From NCBI GenBank assembly GCA_029945375.1, contig CM057059.1, positions 3,658,001-3,722,000 on the forward strand: a stretch of 64,000 bases of DNA, written 5' to 3'. The DNA is from Agaricus subrufescens. Its lineage: Eukaryota > Basidiomycota > Agaricomycetes > Agaricales > Agaricaceae. The notes under the pieces were generated by a model. The model did not search any database, was not told the DNA's origin, and saw nothing but the letters and a program-made list of their open reading frames with translations. Position numbers and translations under genes: made by a program. Shown piece after piece: positions 36,197 through 47,765 of the stretch (within the stretch, counting starts at the first letter, position 1; each line of letters begins with the position of its first letter).

Positions 36197-38787
36197 TCAA
36201 TACAAGCATACAGGTTGTCGAGAATTAGAGGAGAAAATGTGTAAGATATTGAAGATCGAGAATAATCTTCTTTGAGTTTGCCCGCTCAATTCGATTTTCT
36301 CGCTTGGGCGATGTGTTGTGCCGCCTGAATATTCCATCAGGTCTGCGCTGATTCGAAAGCGAAAATTGAAAACCCTCACCTTCTCGCCTAACATATAAAC
36401 AGTTGATTCCTACAATTTTCACTTCAGCCGGACCAAAATTAAGAACGAAACAACCACAACATACCATATGTGAACTTATCGGCATCGGGATTACGCTTGC
36501 ATCCGTCACTCTAACATTCTCAAGACCATAAACCCTGAACTGAGTATCGACAACACCACCCAATGCTTCGGGCATCATAGCCATAGTTCCAACCTCGTGA
36601 TTATCACTGTTAACCACAGTTTTCAGATAGGCCTCGACATCTTTATCGGATTGGATATCGACTCCTGGTTCGAATTCTTGGACGTAGATGGATCGGAGAG
36701 GGGGTGTTTGAAGAAGTTTTCGTGCGGCTTGATAACTGGCGACGTGCATAGCGACGTCAATTGGATGAGACCAGTATGCAGGATCAACTGCGGGTCGGGC
36801 GTTGTAGTCTGTCGATGAGATGTGCGTGCGACCACGCGAGAGTGGGTTGTAGAATACAGCATTGATCGTTGTGAAATTCTTGTTTCCTCGCTTGTCCAAG
36901 GCTGTTGGTCCCGAGTATCCCGGTTCTACAATCACAGTTAATTTTTCAAAAGTATGAATGTCGATATAAGATCCATTTACCCAAGTTTAATTCGGACGGT
37001 AGCTGTTTATCCTGTTCATAAAAGTCCAAAGAGATTTGATGTTGGGCTTTGATACCTTGGGCAAGTTTGCTATTGCCATTAGCGTATTTCGATGCGTACA
37101 TGTCGATGTTTTTTCTGGCATCGTTAATAAGACTACTGATGCGATCCTTTGGCAAGAGGTCCGACGGAGCCGTCAGCGCTAAGCTCCTGGGAGCAGCCGA
37201 ATATAGACCTGATCGGTTGTGGTACCACATATCTAATTGTTCAGCCGCAAAGGCCTTGTTTTGTTGCAGGATATCTTTAGTGAGCCTAAATGGAACAGTT
37301 TTTTTCTGTTGAATGTTTAAATATAAACCTTTGAAACTTCACTTACGAAGCGTTGGTAATCGAGTTTGCCCAGCTGTGTATATGGTCTTGTGGCGTTTGG
37401 CGTGAGTCGTGTGGATACAAAATATAGCTGAATAGATTCACCGGCTAGATTTTCCCCTACGCTCGGAAGGTCTAGAACGACATCGATCCCTAGGCCCTTC
37501 AAGAAACTAAGGCCATGAAATGAATCAGAGTGATGAGAAGGAATGTTGATCGCTCTACTCACCTTGAATTACCCACACCTGATAATTCCATGACCTTGGG
37601 CGTCCCGATCGTCCCCGCGGCTAAAATTACTTCACCTCCATTGTGACTGTTGACATCCGCATATTTTGGAGTACTATCCCCATCGATGTAATACTCAACT
37701 TGCTTCGCGACGATTGACCCATTTGACTTCTTCTGATCTTCCCATACAATCTTTGAAACAGTAGCATTCGTGATGACCTGCAAATTCCGTCGAACGCCGA
37801 GGAAAGGTGTAATGTATCCACACGTAGCGGAGCACCTGGTATTATTGGCAGCATCGAGCGTGTTACACGCAACACCAACTTGCCGTTCTATATTACCATC
37901 TGCCACATCTTTCGAGCGTTGATAGCCGAGACCCAGGGGAGAATTATGACTCATCATGGTTTCAACAAACATTTCACTTTGTGAGAAGTAGAAATTGGGA
38001 AAACCAACTTTCACGGCCCCCTTGTGTCTGTCTGGTAAAGAGGTAGGACCATGGACGGAGGGGTCATAACGTGCTCCGTTTGCGCGCTGGTATGCGTTCG
38101 GGGGCGTGAAGACCTCAGAGTGTCTGAATTGGGGTAGTATGGAATTCCAAGTCCATTCCGTAGAGTTATTGAGGGTGCCCCAAGCGTCGTATTGAGCTTT
38201 AGATGCCCGGCTCTGGGATCATTACGAGAAGTTAGGATCATGAATATTAGGATCATGAATGACGGCATGTGCCTGACTGATGAAAGACTCACGGCAATCA
38301 TACTATTGACTGTATACCGGAGATTTAGTCAGGGGGGAAATGATGAGTGTAATTGGCTTACTGAGAGTACTCCCTCCCAGTCCTCTGCCGGCGGAAACGC
38401 TAAGTTGCCTTCCATTCATGTTTTCTTGAGGGACTGTTTTATATGCCCAGTTTAGAGACGGTGCTCCTCCTGCCAATCCGGGAACAAAGACCTTTGAGAA
38501 ATCATCTCGGATGTCAAATCGTAGTCAAAGTTAAAGCTCGATAACCAACCTCTGGTAGACTCTCGGCGTTGGGTCCAGCTTCGAGGACCAATACTTGGAC
38601 ACCCGGGTTTTCTGACAGTCTACTCGCGACGACCAAACCTCTGTGAGTGGCATAAGTATCAAGACTTTGGTACCACAACATAATAAATTCCGCACCCGTT
38701 ACCACCACCTACGACTACATAGTCATAAGCAGAGACAACTCCGCCTATGAAAAGGCTGGGGATTATAAAGCGCGAAGTTACGTGCAT
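36197..38787 (-). CDS. Secreted GMC oxidoreductase (aryl-alcohol/glucose oxidase-like)
   Basis: FAD flavoenzyme that oxidises alcohols or sugars and usually yields H2O2. Nine exons: 38787..38696, 38640..38550, 38491..38362, 38309..38293, 38212..37563, 37506..37347, 37305..36981, 36925..36465, 36409..36197 (2139 nt, 712 aa); exon 4 is only 17 nt. The start at 38787 gives a signal peptide (MHVTSRFIIPSLFIGGVVSA) directly followed by the Rossmann strand YDYVVVGGGNGGLVVASRL. Further motifs are LEAGPN, GRGLGGSTL, ILAAGTIGTPKVMELSGVG, DLPSVGENL, and the catalytic region NHEVGTMAMMP with DASVIPMPISSHM; both active-site histidines are present. The end is odd: after STVYMLGEK the usual short helix is replaced by about 60 unfamiliar residues. 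The exact substrate cannot be told. It could supply peroxide to the peroxygenases. Confidence 0.88.
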
Positions 38788-38820
38788 TGTAAACACGATT
38801 TTCAACAAACTGTTTTATAC

Positions 38821-38877
38821 TCAGACAGCCAGACAAGAGGTAGAGAGAAGGGGGAGTAGAAATTGTTTGAACTGCAT
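38821..38877 (-). CDS. Upstream ORF or alternative first exon of the GMC gene
   Basis: An 18-codon frame, MQFKQFLLPLLSTSCLAV then stop, lying between the TATA box and the GMC start. It looks like a second signal peptide. It could be translated as a uORF, or be an alternative first exon joined by a GT donor after the codons for STS to the GGVVSAYDY acceptor near 38740, which would keep the frame. No transcript evidence is available. Confidence 0.3.
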   Translation of the reverse strand: MQFKQFLLPLLSTSCLAV

Positions 38878-38895
38878 GGTACGGGCCTGCGTCAT

Positions 38896-38904
38896 GTTTT
38901 TATA
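38896..38904 (-). promoter_or_regulatory. TATA box upstream of the GMC gene
   Basis: TATAAAAAC on the minus strand, about 110-117 bp before the start codon at 38787, a distance like that in the laccase genes. A second TATAAAAC at 38819..38812 is probably too close to the ATG to be the core promoter. Confidence 0.4.
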
Positions 38905-40257
38905 GACAGACGTGGGTTCCTAATACGTCGTTGTTTCTCTCTTTTTTTTTTTCAGAGTTAGGAGCGGAGTAGACGGAAGACCGGTAGGCATGCTACATCG
39001 CAATGCATAATCGTTGGTGTTTTTGGACCCGCAATAGGTAGAAATTTCGTGCCGCGGGTTGGAGCTCGCCGAACGGCAAACCAGAATAGAATGTTGAAAC
39101 AGTTGAAACCGACATTTGTGGCTGTATGAGGAGAATTTTTGTCAGAAAAAACGACATCATCGCTATCAAAGTACACTACATTGGCCTTGAGATAAATTTG
39201 GGGAAAAGACTCAGCTCATTGCGTGCCGCCGATTGAGACCGTCACTGGAGAGTAGTTCCGCTGTGCTAGACTCACCGATGAATGCGGAACTGTGAATTAT
39301 GGGTTAGTCAGCGTGTTTGTCCGTATATGACAAACAACTAAATCACCTTGAGCGCAAGCATATACGTAAAGTTGTCCTCCGGGTGTGGGGTAATTCAAGG
39401 GAGTTGGTGAGTGCATGTGCGAGTACTGTCGGAACTTCGGTCTTGTTAATGGTTACTACCAGTCAAGTGGGAGGTTAATTCGCTAAGTTATTCAAGACCT
39501 TGTATTAGTATGTCATTTGCTAAGCGGGGAGGAAAGTAGTTGTCTTCTTCGAAATTCAAAAATGATGACTCTCAAGACGATAAAATAAGTTTCAGATACA
39601 TTCTCATGTCGGTAATGTTTTTGGCTGTGCTAAAGGATGCATCCCCAATAACATATGTGGGTGCCTGTTCCCGCAGTATGGTTCCCAAGTCGCACCCTTT
39701 TGCATCTTCACCCGTAACCGGTAACCGGTCACATCTAAAAGTACGTATGCGTCCCTAGGTCTAATGAGTCGCAGAATTTCCACTATTCGCAATGCGTTAT
39801 CCATGTCGATCCTCGGAAAAAGGGACCATCAACTCAAATTTGATCCCAGAAACCATAGTAATATGGCGTAAGAATCAAGATAGTTTGCATCATGTAAAGA
39901 GAAAGGAGTTCTCGGATAGAACTTTCCGGTGAGGTCGAACTATGTAGCACCCATTTCCTGTGAAAGGTGATAGTGATAAATAGATATACAAAGAAATGTT
40001 TTTGGCCATATACGTAAAACATGAAACATTTCTCCTGTCCAAATCGGAGTACGAATCCACCGTCCTGCGCGAGACGCAAAGTTACTAATCCCGCGGATAG
40101 ATAGCGAGGGAAGGAGGCCCTGCTAATCATGGTTGAATTACCAAGTATATACCACACGTGATAAATCATAAAAGTGTGCTTCCTTTACGTAGTTTCTGTT
40201 CAACATCGATAACCCGATAAACGTCGAATAGGTACTCTCCCAACTTTATCCTTCTGA
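38905..40257. other. Intergenic, 1.35 kb, divergent promoter region
   Basis: Between the GMC gene (minus) and the first Hsp70-like gene (plus). Short frames without motifs; a 10-T run near 38943. Nothing else identified. Confidence 0.45.
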
Positions 40258-42371
40258 ATGCAGGAGAAGATCTATAAAGGGAAAGAGAGCAAGTTGCTCA
40301 TAGTATTCCACCTCGGAACCACTTGTGCTCGTGCATGCTATAGGTATTGGTGTAAAAACATCGACTACCCGTAAAGTGATTGATTAGCCTGGCGGCAGCA
40401 TCCTCCACTCAGAAAGTGACATTCATATTGAACAAGTCCAAAGGTTCGACCATGATACAGCTGTTCTAACATTCATCTATTGAACAAGAGGACAAATAAG
40501 GTTCAGAGCCAGTGGCGGTCCCACAGTACCATGTGTCGTCTACTATGACGGCGGAGGCAATAGACTTGGTATTGAAAAGGGTGAATATTATGCGGCTGAG
40601 GGGATAAAGTCTTTCGGAGAGCTGCTCTTTTGGTATGTAGCCATACTTGCCGAAATCCAGTACTGCGATTAATGCCGGGAACGATGGGCTCAGCACCCCC
40701 TCTTCGATATTTGGGAAACAACCGGAGGACGTCTTGTCCGACTTTCTCGCATGTCTAAATGATGAAGTACAAGCGCACATCCGAGATGGTCTCCCACCTA
40801 CCAGCTCCGCCATTCTAGATCCGACCACTGCATATTACGCGTTTATAGGACCTTCTCATATGAGCGAGAGCTTGATACGGTCTGCGGCAAAGAAGATTGG
40901 CATCATCGACGATAGGCAACACGTTACCAATTTTTTATTTCTAACGGAGGAGGAAGCGAGTTTCGAGGCCTATCTTAACAAAGGCTGCAACGTGTTTTCT
41001 GTAAGTCGGAAACCTCATTCTGCCGGCTCTTGGACCGATGAGGTCATTTATCTTCTCTCTCACTAGGAAAAAGAGGGTGATACTTGTATTGTCAACATAG
41101 GCCACAATCTTCTGACATTCAACTCGTTCTCCTATAAGATGGACCCACGGCTAGTAGAAGCGATAACTGAGCCCCAATGCAAGTTGCCTGCCATGGAAAA
41201 TTGGAATAATAACAATAAAGTTAATAACTCTCTTCCCAGTGAACCAGAACGGATACTCTATCGTGAATGAAGAAGCTCTAGCAAGGCTGAATGGTATGTC
41301 ATCCATAGAACGTTTCGGTGCCTTGGCTGAAGAAAATTGCCCCAGCGATGTTTATAGGGTCAGAATCCGAACACCTAATCCCGACTATGTTAGAATTCTT
41401 CAACCACACTATAAAACCAGCCTTTTGTAAAGGCGATCTCTCTAGGGTCATCTGTTTTGACCCTGTACAAGTTCCAAAATACAAGAGACTCAAGAGTGTC
41501 AAGAGCTTGACGGAAAGGAAAGCGTGGCTACAAGGGTACGCTCTTAGTTGTGGATATGAATTTTGTTTGCTCAGGCATGAACTATCAGAAAAACGGTTGC
41601 CTTATTCTTCGAGCCTCTTGTCAGACTTATCATAGAGGGTGCTCAAAACCAGATCAAAGTCGCGCGGAAGCCCATTTCTGTGTGTGGCAGATCCTTTACA
41701 CTCATAACGATTATTGATGATGCATTAGCAAGTAATCCTCGTAGGAGTGGGGGCAAGATCTGATTACATCTTCCAAGATACCAAAAAACGTCTCAAAACC
41801 GAACTACCGGATATTGAAGTGTCAAGGTCACTTGATCAGCCTGAGCCCGGGTACGGAATCCCTATTATACTCATAAATCGTGCATTTTGACCTGCAAGGT
41901 ATTTGTAGGCAATTATTGACAGGCGGCGTCGGTAAAGCAATTAGAAGCTTACATGAAATAATTGCCAACTTTGAGAAAACAATAGAAGAAGGGCTCCCTC
42001 CAACAGAACCGGTCTCGTTCACGTCTAAAGATGTCACAGACCGATCTCGATCCGGATGTTCGGATGAAGCAAGGCGAGCTTTGAAGGTCCTAGAGAATAT
42101 GGTCAATATCCAACACGATGGAGAGAGGGAGATATTCGCATTACGAGAGGATAATGAAAGATTGAGAATTGAAGCAAAGTTACGTGAGCAGGAGTATCTG
42201 GAGCTTCAGGAGAAGAGTAGTCGTCTCAGCATTCAAGTGAAGGAGCTAGAGGAGTGGAGAGCAAAGGTCATGGTAATGGTTGGGATGATACAGGAAAAGA
42301 CACATGAGATAATCAAGGCTGAATCTCCGATGCCGACAGTCGCTGAAGAAACCGGAAGCTCGAGCGAGTGA
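40258..42371 (+). CDS. Hsp70-like (HSPA12-type) ATPase-fold protein with coiled-coil tail
   Basis: Fungal actin/Hsp70-fold family related to HSPA12; role unknown. Exon 1 is 40258-40343 (SKLLIVFHLGTTCARACYR, where DLGTT is usual). Exon 2 starts at 40399 (SDIHIEQVQRF). A later exon from about 40502 reads GGPTVPCVVYYDGGGN. The frame around 40590-40650 is unclear and may hold an unrecognised intron or a frameshift. Then come IFGKQPEDVLSDFL, the EEEASFEAYL region to 41000, 41067-41178, 41240-41293 and 41346 onward (MFIGSESEHLIPTMLEFF). After these come FFEPLVRLIIEGAQNQI near 41610-41675, VILVGVGARSDYIF to 41850, and 41909-42371. The last exon begins QLLTGGVGKAI, the expected domain end, and continues into about 140 residues of charged coiled coil. 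The phosphate loop DAGGGT is NIGHNLLT here. The 41179-41239 intron is GC-AG. The neighbour at 42966-44794 is a convergent paralogue. Confidence 0.7.
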
Positions 42372-42965
42372 AATGGATAGGAGCTACGCGAAGGCTTTTG
42401 ACAGAATATTTGAAGAGGATGATGATTGACGATCTCACATTCGTTCCTCTTATATTTCCTCTTATGCCTGTGCTTAGTTTGTAGTAACGGGAGTAGTACT
42501 AAACAGAAACGCAGTTGAAGAGCCCGCGATAATCTTCGACCCTTGTATTTGGATTTTAAAGGCGAAGTGGGCGCTCAAACACTGAGGCACCAATGTAAAG
42601 CACGACGAGGTGATGGAGATGTGACCGAGTTAATACAAGTAGTAGAAAAGTGGCAGAAATATGTTGAAATTTTTGACACATTTCTGGCAACAAGTAATAC
42701 TAAGTTTTTATATTCTCTATTGTATATATTACTACGAAGTTACTAAGGATATTCCGAAGAATCCGAAGCGTGGGGAAACCCTTAAGTAGTCGTATCATGA
42801 ATTGAGTACTCCGACAAATGGCTGGTGGGTGAACACATGTAACGTGATTCTTCCAAGTACGAAAGTAGAGATTTAATTCTGAGCTTCAAATTGCCCGACG
42901 AGCAGGATCATCACTAAAGTCAGCCTGACCGGCAGTGCTTGACACTATTTTGCGTTCAATAACCA
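42372..42965. other. Intergenic between convergent Hsp70-like genes, 0.6 kb
   Basis: Holds the 3' ends of both genes. A short plus frame (42543..42746) has no motif. Confidence 0.5.
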
Positions 42966-44794
42966 TCACCATTTGGCTCTACCTGGATACAAGATCTGAT
43001 AAAGCCCAGTAATCATCGCAACTGCGCCTTCTGCAGGGGCTGTGGCACTGTAAAGACAGAGCTGATCAGGATTTTGTGCGTGTACTAACATCCACAAGGC
43101 CGCACCTATGACCAGGTCTCAGGATTTGCAAATTACAATGCCCTAGTCGTCTCGATATCCCGTTGAATAGATACTCAGAATTTGATGCCATCCCGGTAAA
43201 TATCACATGCTGAAGGAAACATGAATAGTGGGTCGGTACGCGATCTGCGCAGACTTACTGAAATAGGTGTGGACGTTGTAAGACGGTGTTCTAAGACACC
43301 TTCAACAATACGCTGAACAAGTGGCTCAAAAAATGAGGCAATCTTTCCCCTACGTGATATTTCCGGGCATGAAAAACGGTTCAGGACTTGTTGATAAAGA
43401 CCTACGGTTCAATAGAAAGGGTGCCGTTGGCTATTCCAAACTCCAAATCGGAGCCTCCTTCGGGGTCGAAAAATATACGATATTCACGACTGGCATCACC
43501 AAAGGTCGGTTTGACGACCTTATCGAAGTAACGTTCCATGTCTGGAATATCATCATAAAATCTAGATCCTATTAGGTATTCTGAAGGTTGTTGCAATTCA
43601 TGAGAGTTTGGTCGGAAATTGAAACAGGACCAAAGAAACTGACCTCTGAGGTATGACTCCGCAAGTTCTGTTATCTGATCAAAACCCTCCGAGTAATCTG
43701 AGTGCGATCAGGAATCAGATGACAAGCTAACATTCTTGTAATTCATCGGAACTCACATTGTGGGTCCGCGATCGCCAAAGGATGATTCTGGTTAGGCCGG
43801 TACGTGAACGAGCTGATCTTGGTAGATTCATTGTCAACATTGACAACGCAAATGCCGTTATCGCCTTTCTGATCAGAAGCAGATTAACATCAGCACCCTC
43901 TCCGCTGACTATTATCAATCTTACCAGATTCGCATCACTCAGGAGGTTCCTCCGAACACACCGATTAATATACACATTCTCCTCTGCAATAAACGACCAA
44001 ATCGGCGTGTTTGGCCACACCGTGCAAAGTAAGTCTGATTCTGAAGCTAACAAGGCAGCCTTTTGGGCAGCTCGCTCCACCAAGGCTTGCTGTACTCCTT
44101 GATTGTAATCCGAGTCCGAGAAGGTGACAGAACAGTGACAGGCATTGATAGAGGCCCCATTCGTGAGATCTGGATGAACTTCCTGCACATATTCTCTGCC
44201 ATGGCAATATAGATATCGGAGGAGGTCGGATAGAACATCTTCAGGGCTTTTATCACATGGTAATGGAGGGACGAAAATGTTGCTTGACTTCAGGTTGAAC
44301 CTACTTTTGGGTGACATAAAGTACGGAATGAACCTAAAAAACTCATATCAAAGTTGGAAGAATCGCAGTAACGAAGTTCGTACCGTTCTGCCACGACATA
44401 ATCTTCCTCATATTCCATTTCATAGGCGTTTTCTTCCTCATCTAATTCTGTTTCAGCGCCTACCGCGCGCACCTTGCCATCGTGATAATATTGGACGACA
44501 GTTGGAACTGTTACGCTGCCACCGTTACTTGTTTTCCCGCGAAACCTTTGGGTCGCTCAGTTCAGAACTATTCCACCTCTGGCAACGGTGAAGTGTGAAA
44601 TCCTCTTACCTGACACTCTGAGTTGATGATTCTTGACCTGTTCTCAGGTCAATGAAACTACGTGATGGTTATGGTTTGCTTTAATGATTTGATTATGGAT
44701 ACACTTGCCTGTAAGACACACAACTGTTTTCCATTCCCAGATAGAAAGCAAATAGTAAGCTGAATTGCGGTCCGGCCTCAATTTCTTCAAACAT
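42966..44794 (-). CDS. Hsp70-like (HSPA12-type) protein, paralogue of the gene at 40258
   Basis: Same family and exon plan as its plus-strand neighbour, but without the coiled-coil tail. The first exon starts at 44794: MFEEIEAGPQFSLLFAFYLG, then MENSCVSYR (the DLGTT position is YLGME). Next in order: FRGKTSNGGSVTVPTVVQYY and DGKVRAVGAETELDEEE; PLPCDKSPEDVLSDLLRYLY; VERAAQKAALL; an exon from 43868 to 43757 with CVVNVDNESTKISSFTY (usually DAGGGT) ending ADPQ; YLIGSRFYDDIPDMERYF near 43580; IASFFEPLVQRIVEGV near 43340; FTGMASNSEYLFNGISRRL near 43180; and a last exon with ATAPAEGAVAMITGLY ending at a stop at 42968..42966. Some internal junctions were not resolved to the base. Both nucleotide loops are altered, so classical ATP hydrolysis is doubtful. 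Confidence 0.7.
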
Positions 44795-47670
44795 CCCGAT
44801 TATAAGAGTAGAAATATAGTTATGAGTAGCGTTGGCGACGAATATAGAGGATTGTAAGTGAATCGATTAGAACTACATGAAAATGATATATACCTCGAGA
44901 ACAATAACATCCTATGATATATGCGTTGCAACGAGTCTGTACAGATGAGAAGAGACGTACGGTCCCAGCGTTTTAATTGTTTAATTGTCTTCATCCGACC
45001 ACACTGACAAAGATCAAGCAACGACTTTTGTAATTTACATTAACGTTCGTTGTGACATAAACTCATTAGTCAGGGAAATCGGCTCACAGTGTCTGATTTT
45101 CAAGTGGCGAACAGGGACTACAATACAAGTTTTAGAGTTTCGCCGGCATTCGGGAGTCTTGCCACGTTGGCCCTTTGAAGCCCTGAAAAACAAAAGAATT
45201 AGTGATCACCATACTTTCCTAAGGGTTACGCTGAATGTTACGCACGATGGTCGGACAGCAACGTTTGCATAAACTCACGCCTCGACTGTTTTAGACTCAG
45301 GAGTTTAGGCGATACTCTAGGCTGCCTCCGAGGACAATGGGTGAACAAGTGGTGCCAAGCAGGCGCTCTGTACAGTAACGATGATTCCAGGCAGGTCCCA
45401 GGTAATCCACACTGCTTGCCAATAACGAGAGGCGTGATCTCATCATAGATGCGGCTTGCACGGCTTATTGAGTCTGTGGCGATGGTGTGGCGATGATGAG
45501 AATGCTAATTGTGGCTAATTGTGCCAAATATGACTCAATGATTGGTCATCTCAACCCCCTACATACAACTGTCATAGAATGTCCTCCGGAAGCAAGTTCC
45601 TTGTCTATGACCTTTCCGCAAGCTCAATGATCACAGGCACTACACTTCCCATAAAACTGCAAATACAATTTCGTGTTCGTGAATGTAAATTCGGCATATT
45701 CCGAGCTGAACAACCAGATCTTGTCCTCTAGCGGTTCTTGACAGGAGCCGTGTATCTCCGAGTTGGCTGATTTCTAGCAATGAAAATCAACATAAATATT
45801 ATATAGACCCTGTTCAAACGACACGAGACTAGAAACTTGGAAGCTAGTTTTGGAGCATCATGCATTGGCGCACCCTTCTACCCAGGCCCATGCCGATCTT
45901 CTCACATTAGTTACATTGCCGCAACAGGCTACGCCTAGAATCGCATTGCCGTGACAGCTCGCATCTAGCGGTTATTCCAGACAACTTGGTGAGGATTGTG
46001 GTCCATGATCCAAACGACAATTGCCGTGCGTTCATATCATGGACAAGTTGGCATGGAGACAATTTGGTTGGGGATATTCATATCTCTGGGATATCTGATG
46101 GGATGATGTCGATGTCGATGAAACGCCACTGTTCGGCTTAGCTTCGTATGACGTCTTGGTCACAAAAGTATATTCCAGGCATGTAGTCAAGGTGAATTCA
46201 GTTGTCCCCGGCATGCTGGACAGGCTCGCCCGAACGTGGTATAAGGCGGACAAAGAAGGAACTCCGGTATCCGCTAGTGTCGTGCGGGCATGGTGCATTT
46301 TGGGGAAATTGTGTGGCGATTCTCGATGATGTTTCTTCTGATCGGCGCCTTGAGGCATTTAGAATGCCCCCAGTAAGGATGGGGCAAGAATTGTTGTGTA
46401 CCTGGACGGCACCTTTTTATGACTCCAGGTCGTAATCAGACCCTGAACACTGGGAGAGTCAAATGAAGATTTCTCCCTGGGACAATGTGGCGTGTTAGTA
46501 CTTGAGTCCTGGCTGCCAGTTTGGCGAACGAGATCACTGGTCCACGTGTGCCGTTATAGAGCTACAACTTCTCGAGAGATACTTGGCAGAATGACAAGAA
46601 ACGCTGAAGTGAATCACGGACATTTCTCTTGGAAGATATCGAGGCAGGAGGATGTATGAGTGGGCCGGGATAGACGGTAGGGGAGAGCGGATATAACAGA
46701 GGTAGGGGTAGATGCGCCACCAGTATCAATTCTTCGAAATAAGGGTCCAGGAAGCACTCGGCGACTCAAGCACCTGTCAGCTAATGTCGGTTCTAGGTGA
46801 TGATAGCGGTGATGAGGTCGAAATATGATAGCGAGCCCCCCCCAGGAATGAGTCAACAATGGATTCTTGGCATCTGGAGATGGTCCGGAAGTTGAGAACT
46901 TGACGTTCTCGACCATCTCGAGAATGGTGGCGCCGGTGCTGTACATCAAATGGAAACATAGGGATGGCGGTCGGGATCCTTTTCACCGCGGTTATGGAGA
47001 AGATGTCTATCAGAATAAGCGTACTACCTTTTTCAGTCTGATCGAATCACCGTTCGTTCCGCACAGCCACCGTCGCCACATCAGCGAACTCTCCTCTTTC
47101 CACCTGCCAGTGTCTGTGCTGTGCGGCTGCCGGCCACATTTGAGTCGTTTTCGCCAGGCTTCTACGCTTGCGTCCTCGCTGATAACCTTCTCTCACCAAA
47201 AAATACGAATACTAAGCTTATTCCATGTCAAGGCTACCCTTCTCTAACCCTTGATACTCACTTAAAACTTCGGTCCAACACTGTTACAGGGCTTCAAGGT
47301 CTCCGAAAACCAAGTTCGGGTGACTTACTATTCCCACACCTCCTTGGCGCCACCCGATCTTATCAAACCAGATACAGTTATTTTTTGGTTCTAACATGAG
47401 ACTAGGGTAAGACTTTTGAAAAATTATAACCCTCGCGTTTCAGGCTCCGTGTCATGTCACAGATTTGAAAATACCTGGGATACAATCCGCCTTTGCGCAC
47501 CAAGCCCCTGAGCCTGTCATTTTTAGGAGGCCACTTCGTGACGGCGCGTTGATCCCGGGAACAGTTTTACCTATTCTTTGATGAACATCTCGAATCCGAC
47601 TCGGTATCCGCACCCGCTGGAAGTACGTTTATTTCTGCCGAGGTGGAGACTGAGCCGGGGTAGCGAATGG
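44795..47670. other. Intergenic, 2.9 kb, no recognisable gene
   Basis: Upstream of the second Hsp70-like gene and of the first laccase. Open frames at 46358..46032, 46949..46614 (minus) and 46867..47247 (plus) lack motifs and overlap each other on both strands. No gene called. Confidence 0.45.
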
Positions 47671-47677
47671 TATAAAG
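47671..47677 (+). promoter_or_regulatory. TATA box of laccase 1
   Basis: TATAAAG about 90 bp before the start codon at 47766. Laccases 2 and 4 have a TATAAA box at the same distance. Confidence 0.55.
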
Positions 47678-47765
47678 GCATGTAGGAAGTCGCGTCGTTC
47701 CCCATCCCAGTTTTTCCTCCTATTAGGGGATTCTAATATTAGGGCATTTGTCTGGATTGGAGACA

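Noticed and set aside
40466..40828. Minus-strand frame with LDFGKYG that looks like an Hsp70 N-terminus
   Set aside because: The plus strand at the same place encodes GGPTVPCVVYYDGGG in the correct gene order, and exon 1 with LGTT lies upstream on the plus strand; the minus frame is a shadow.
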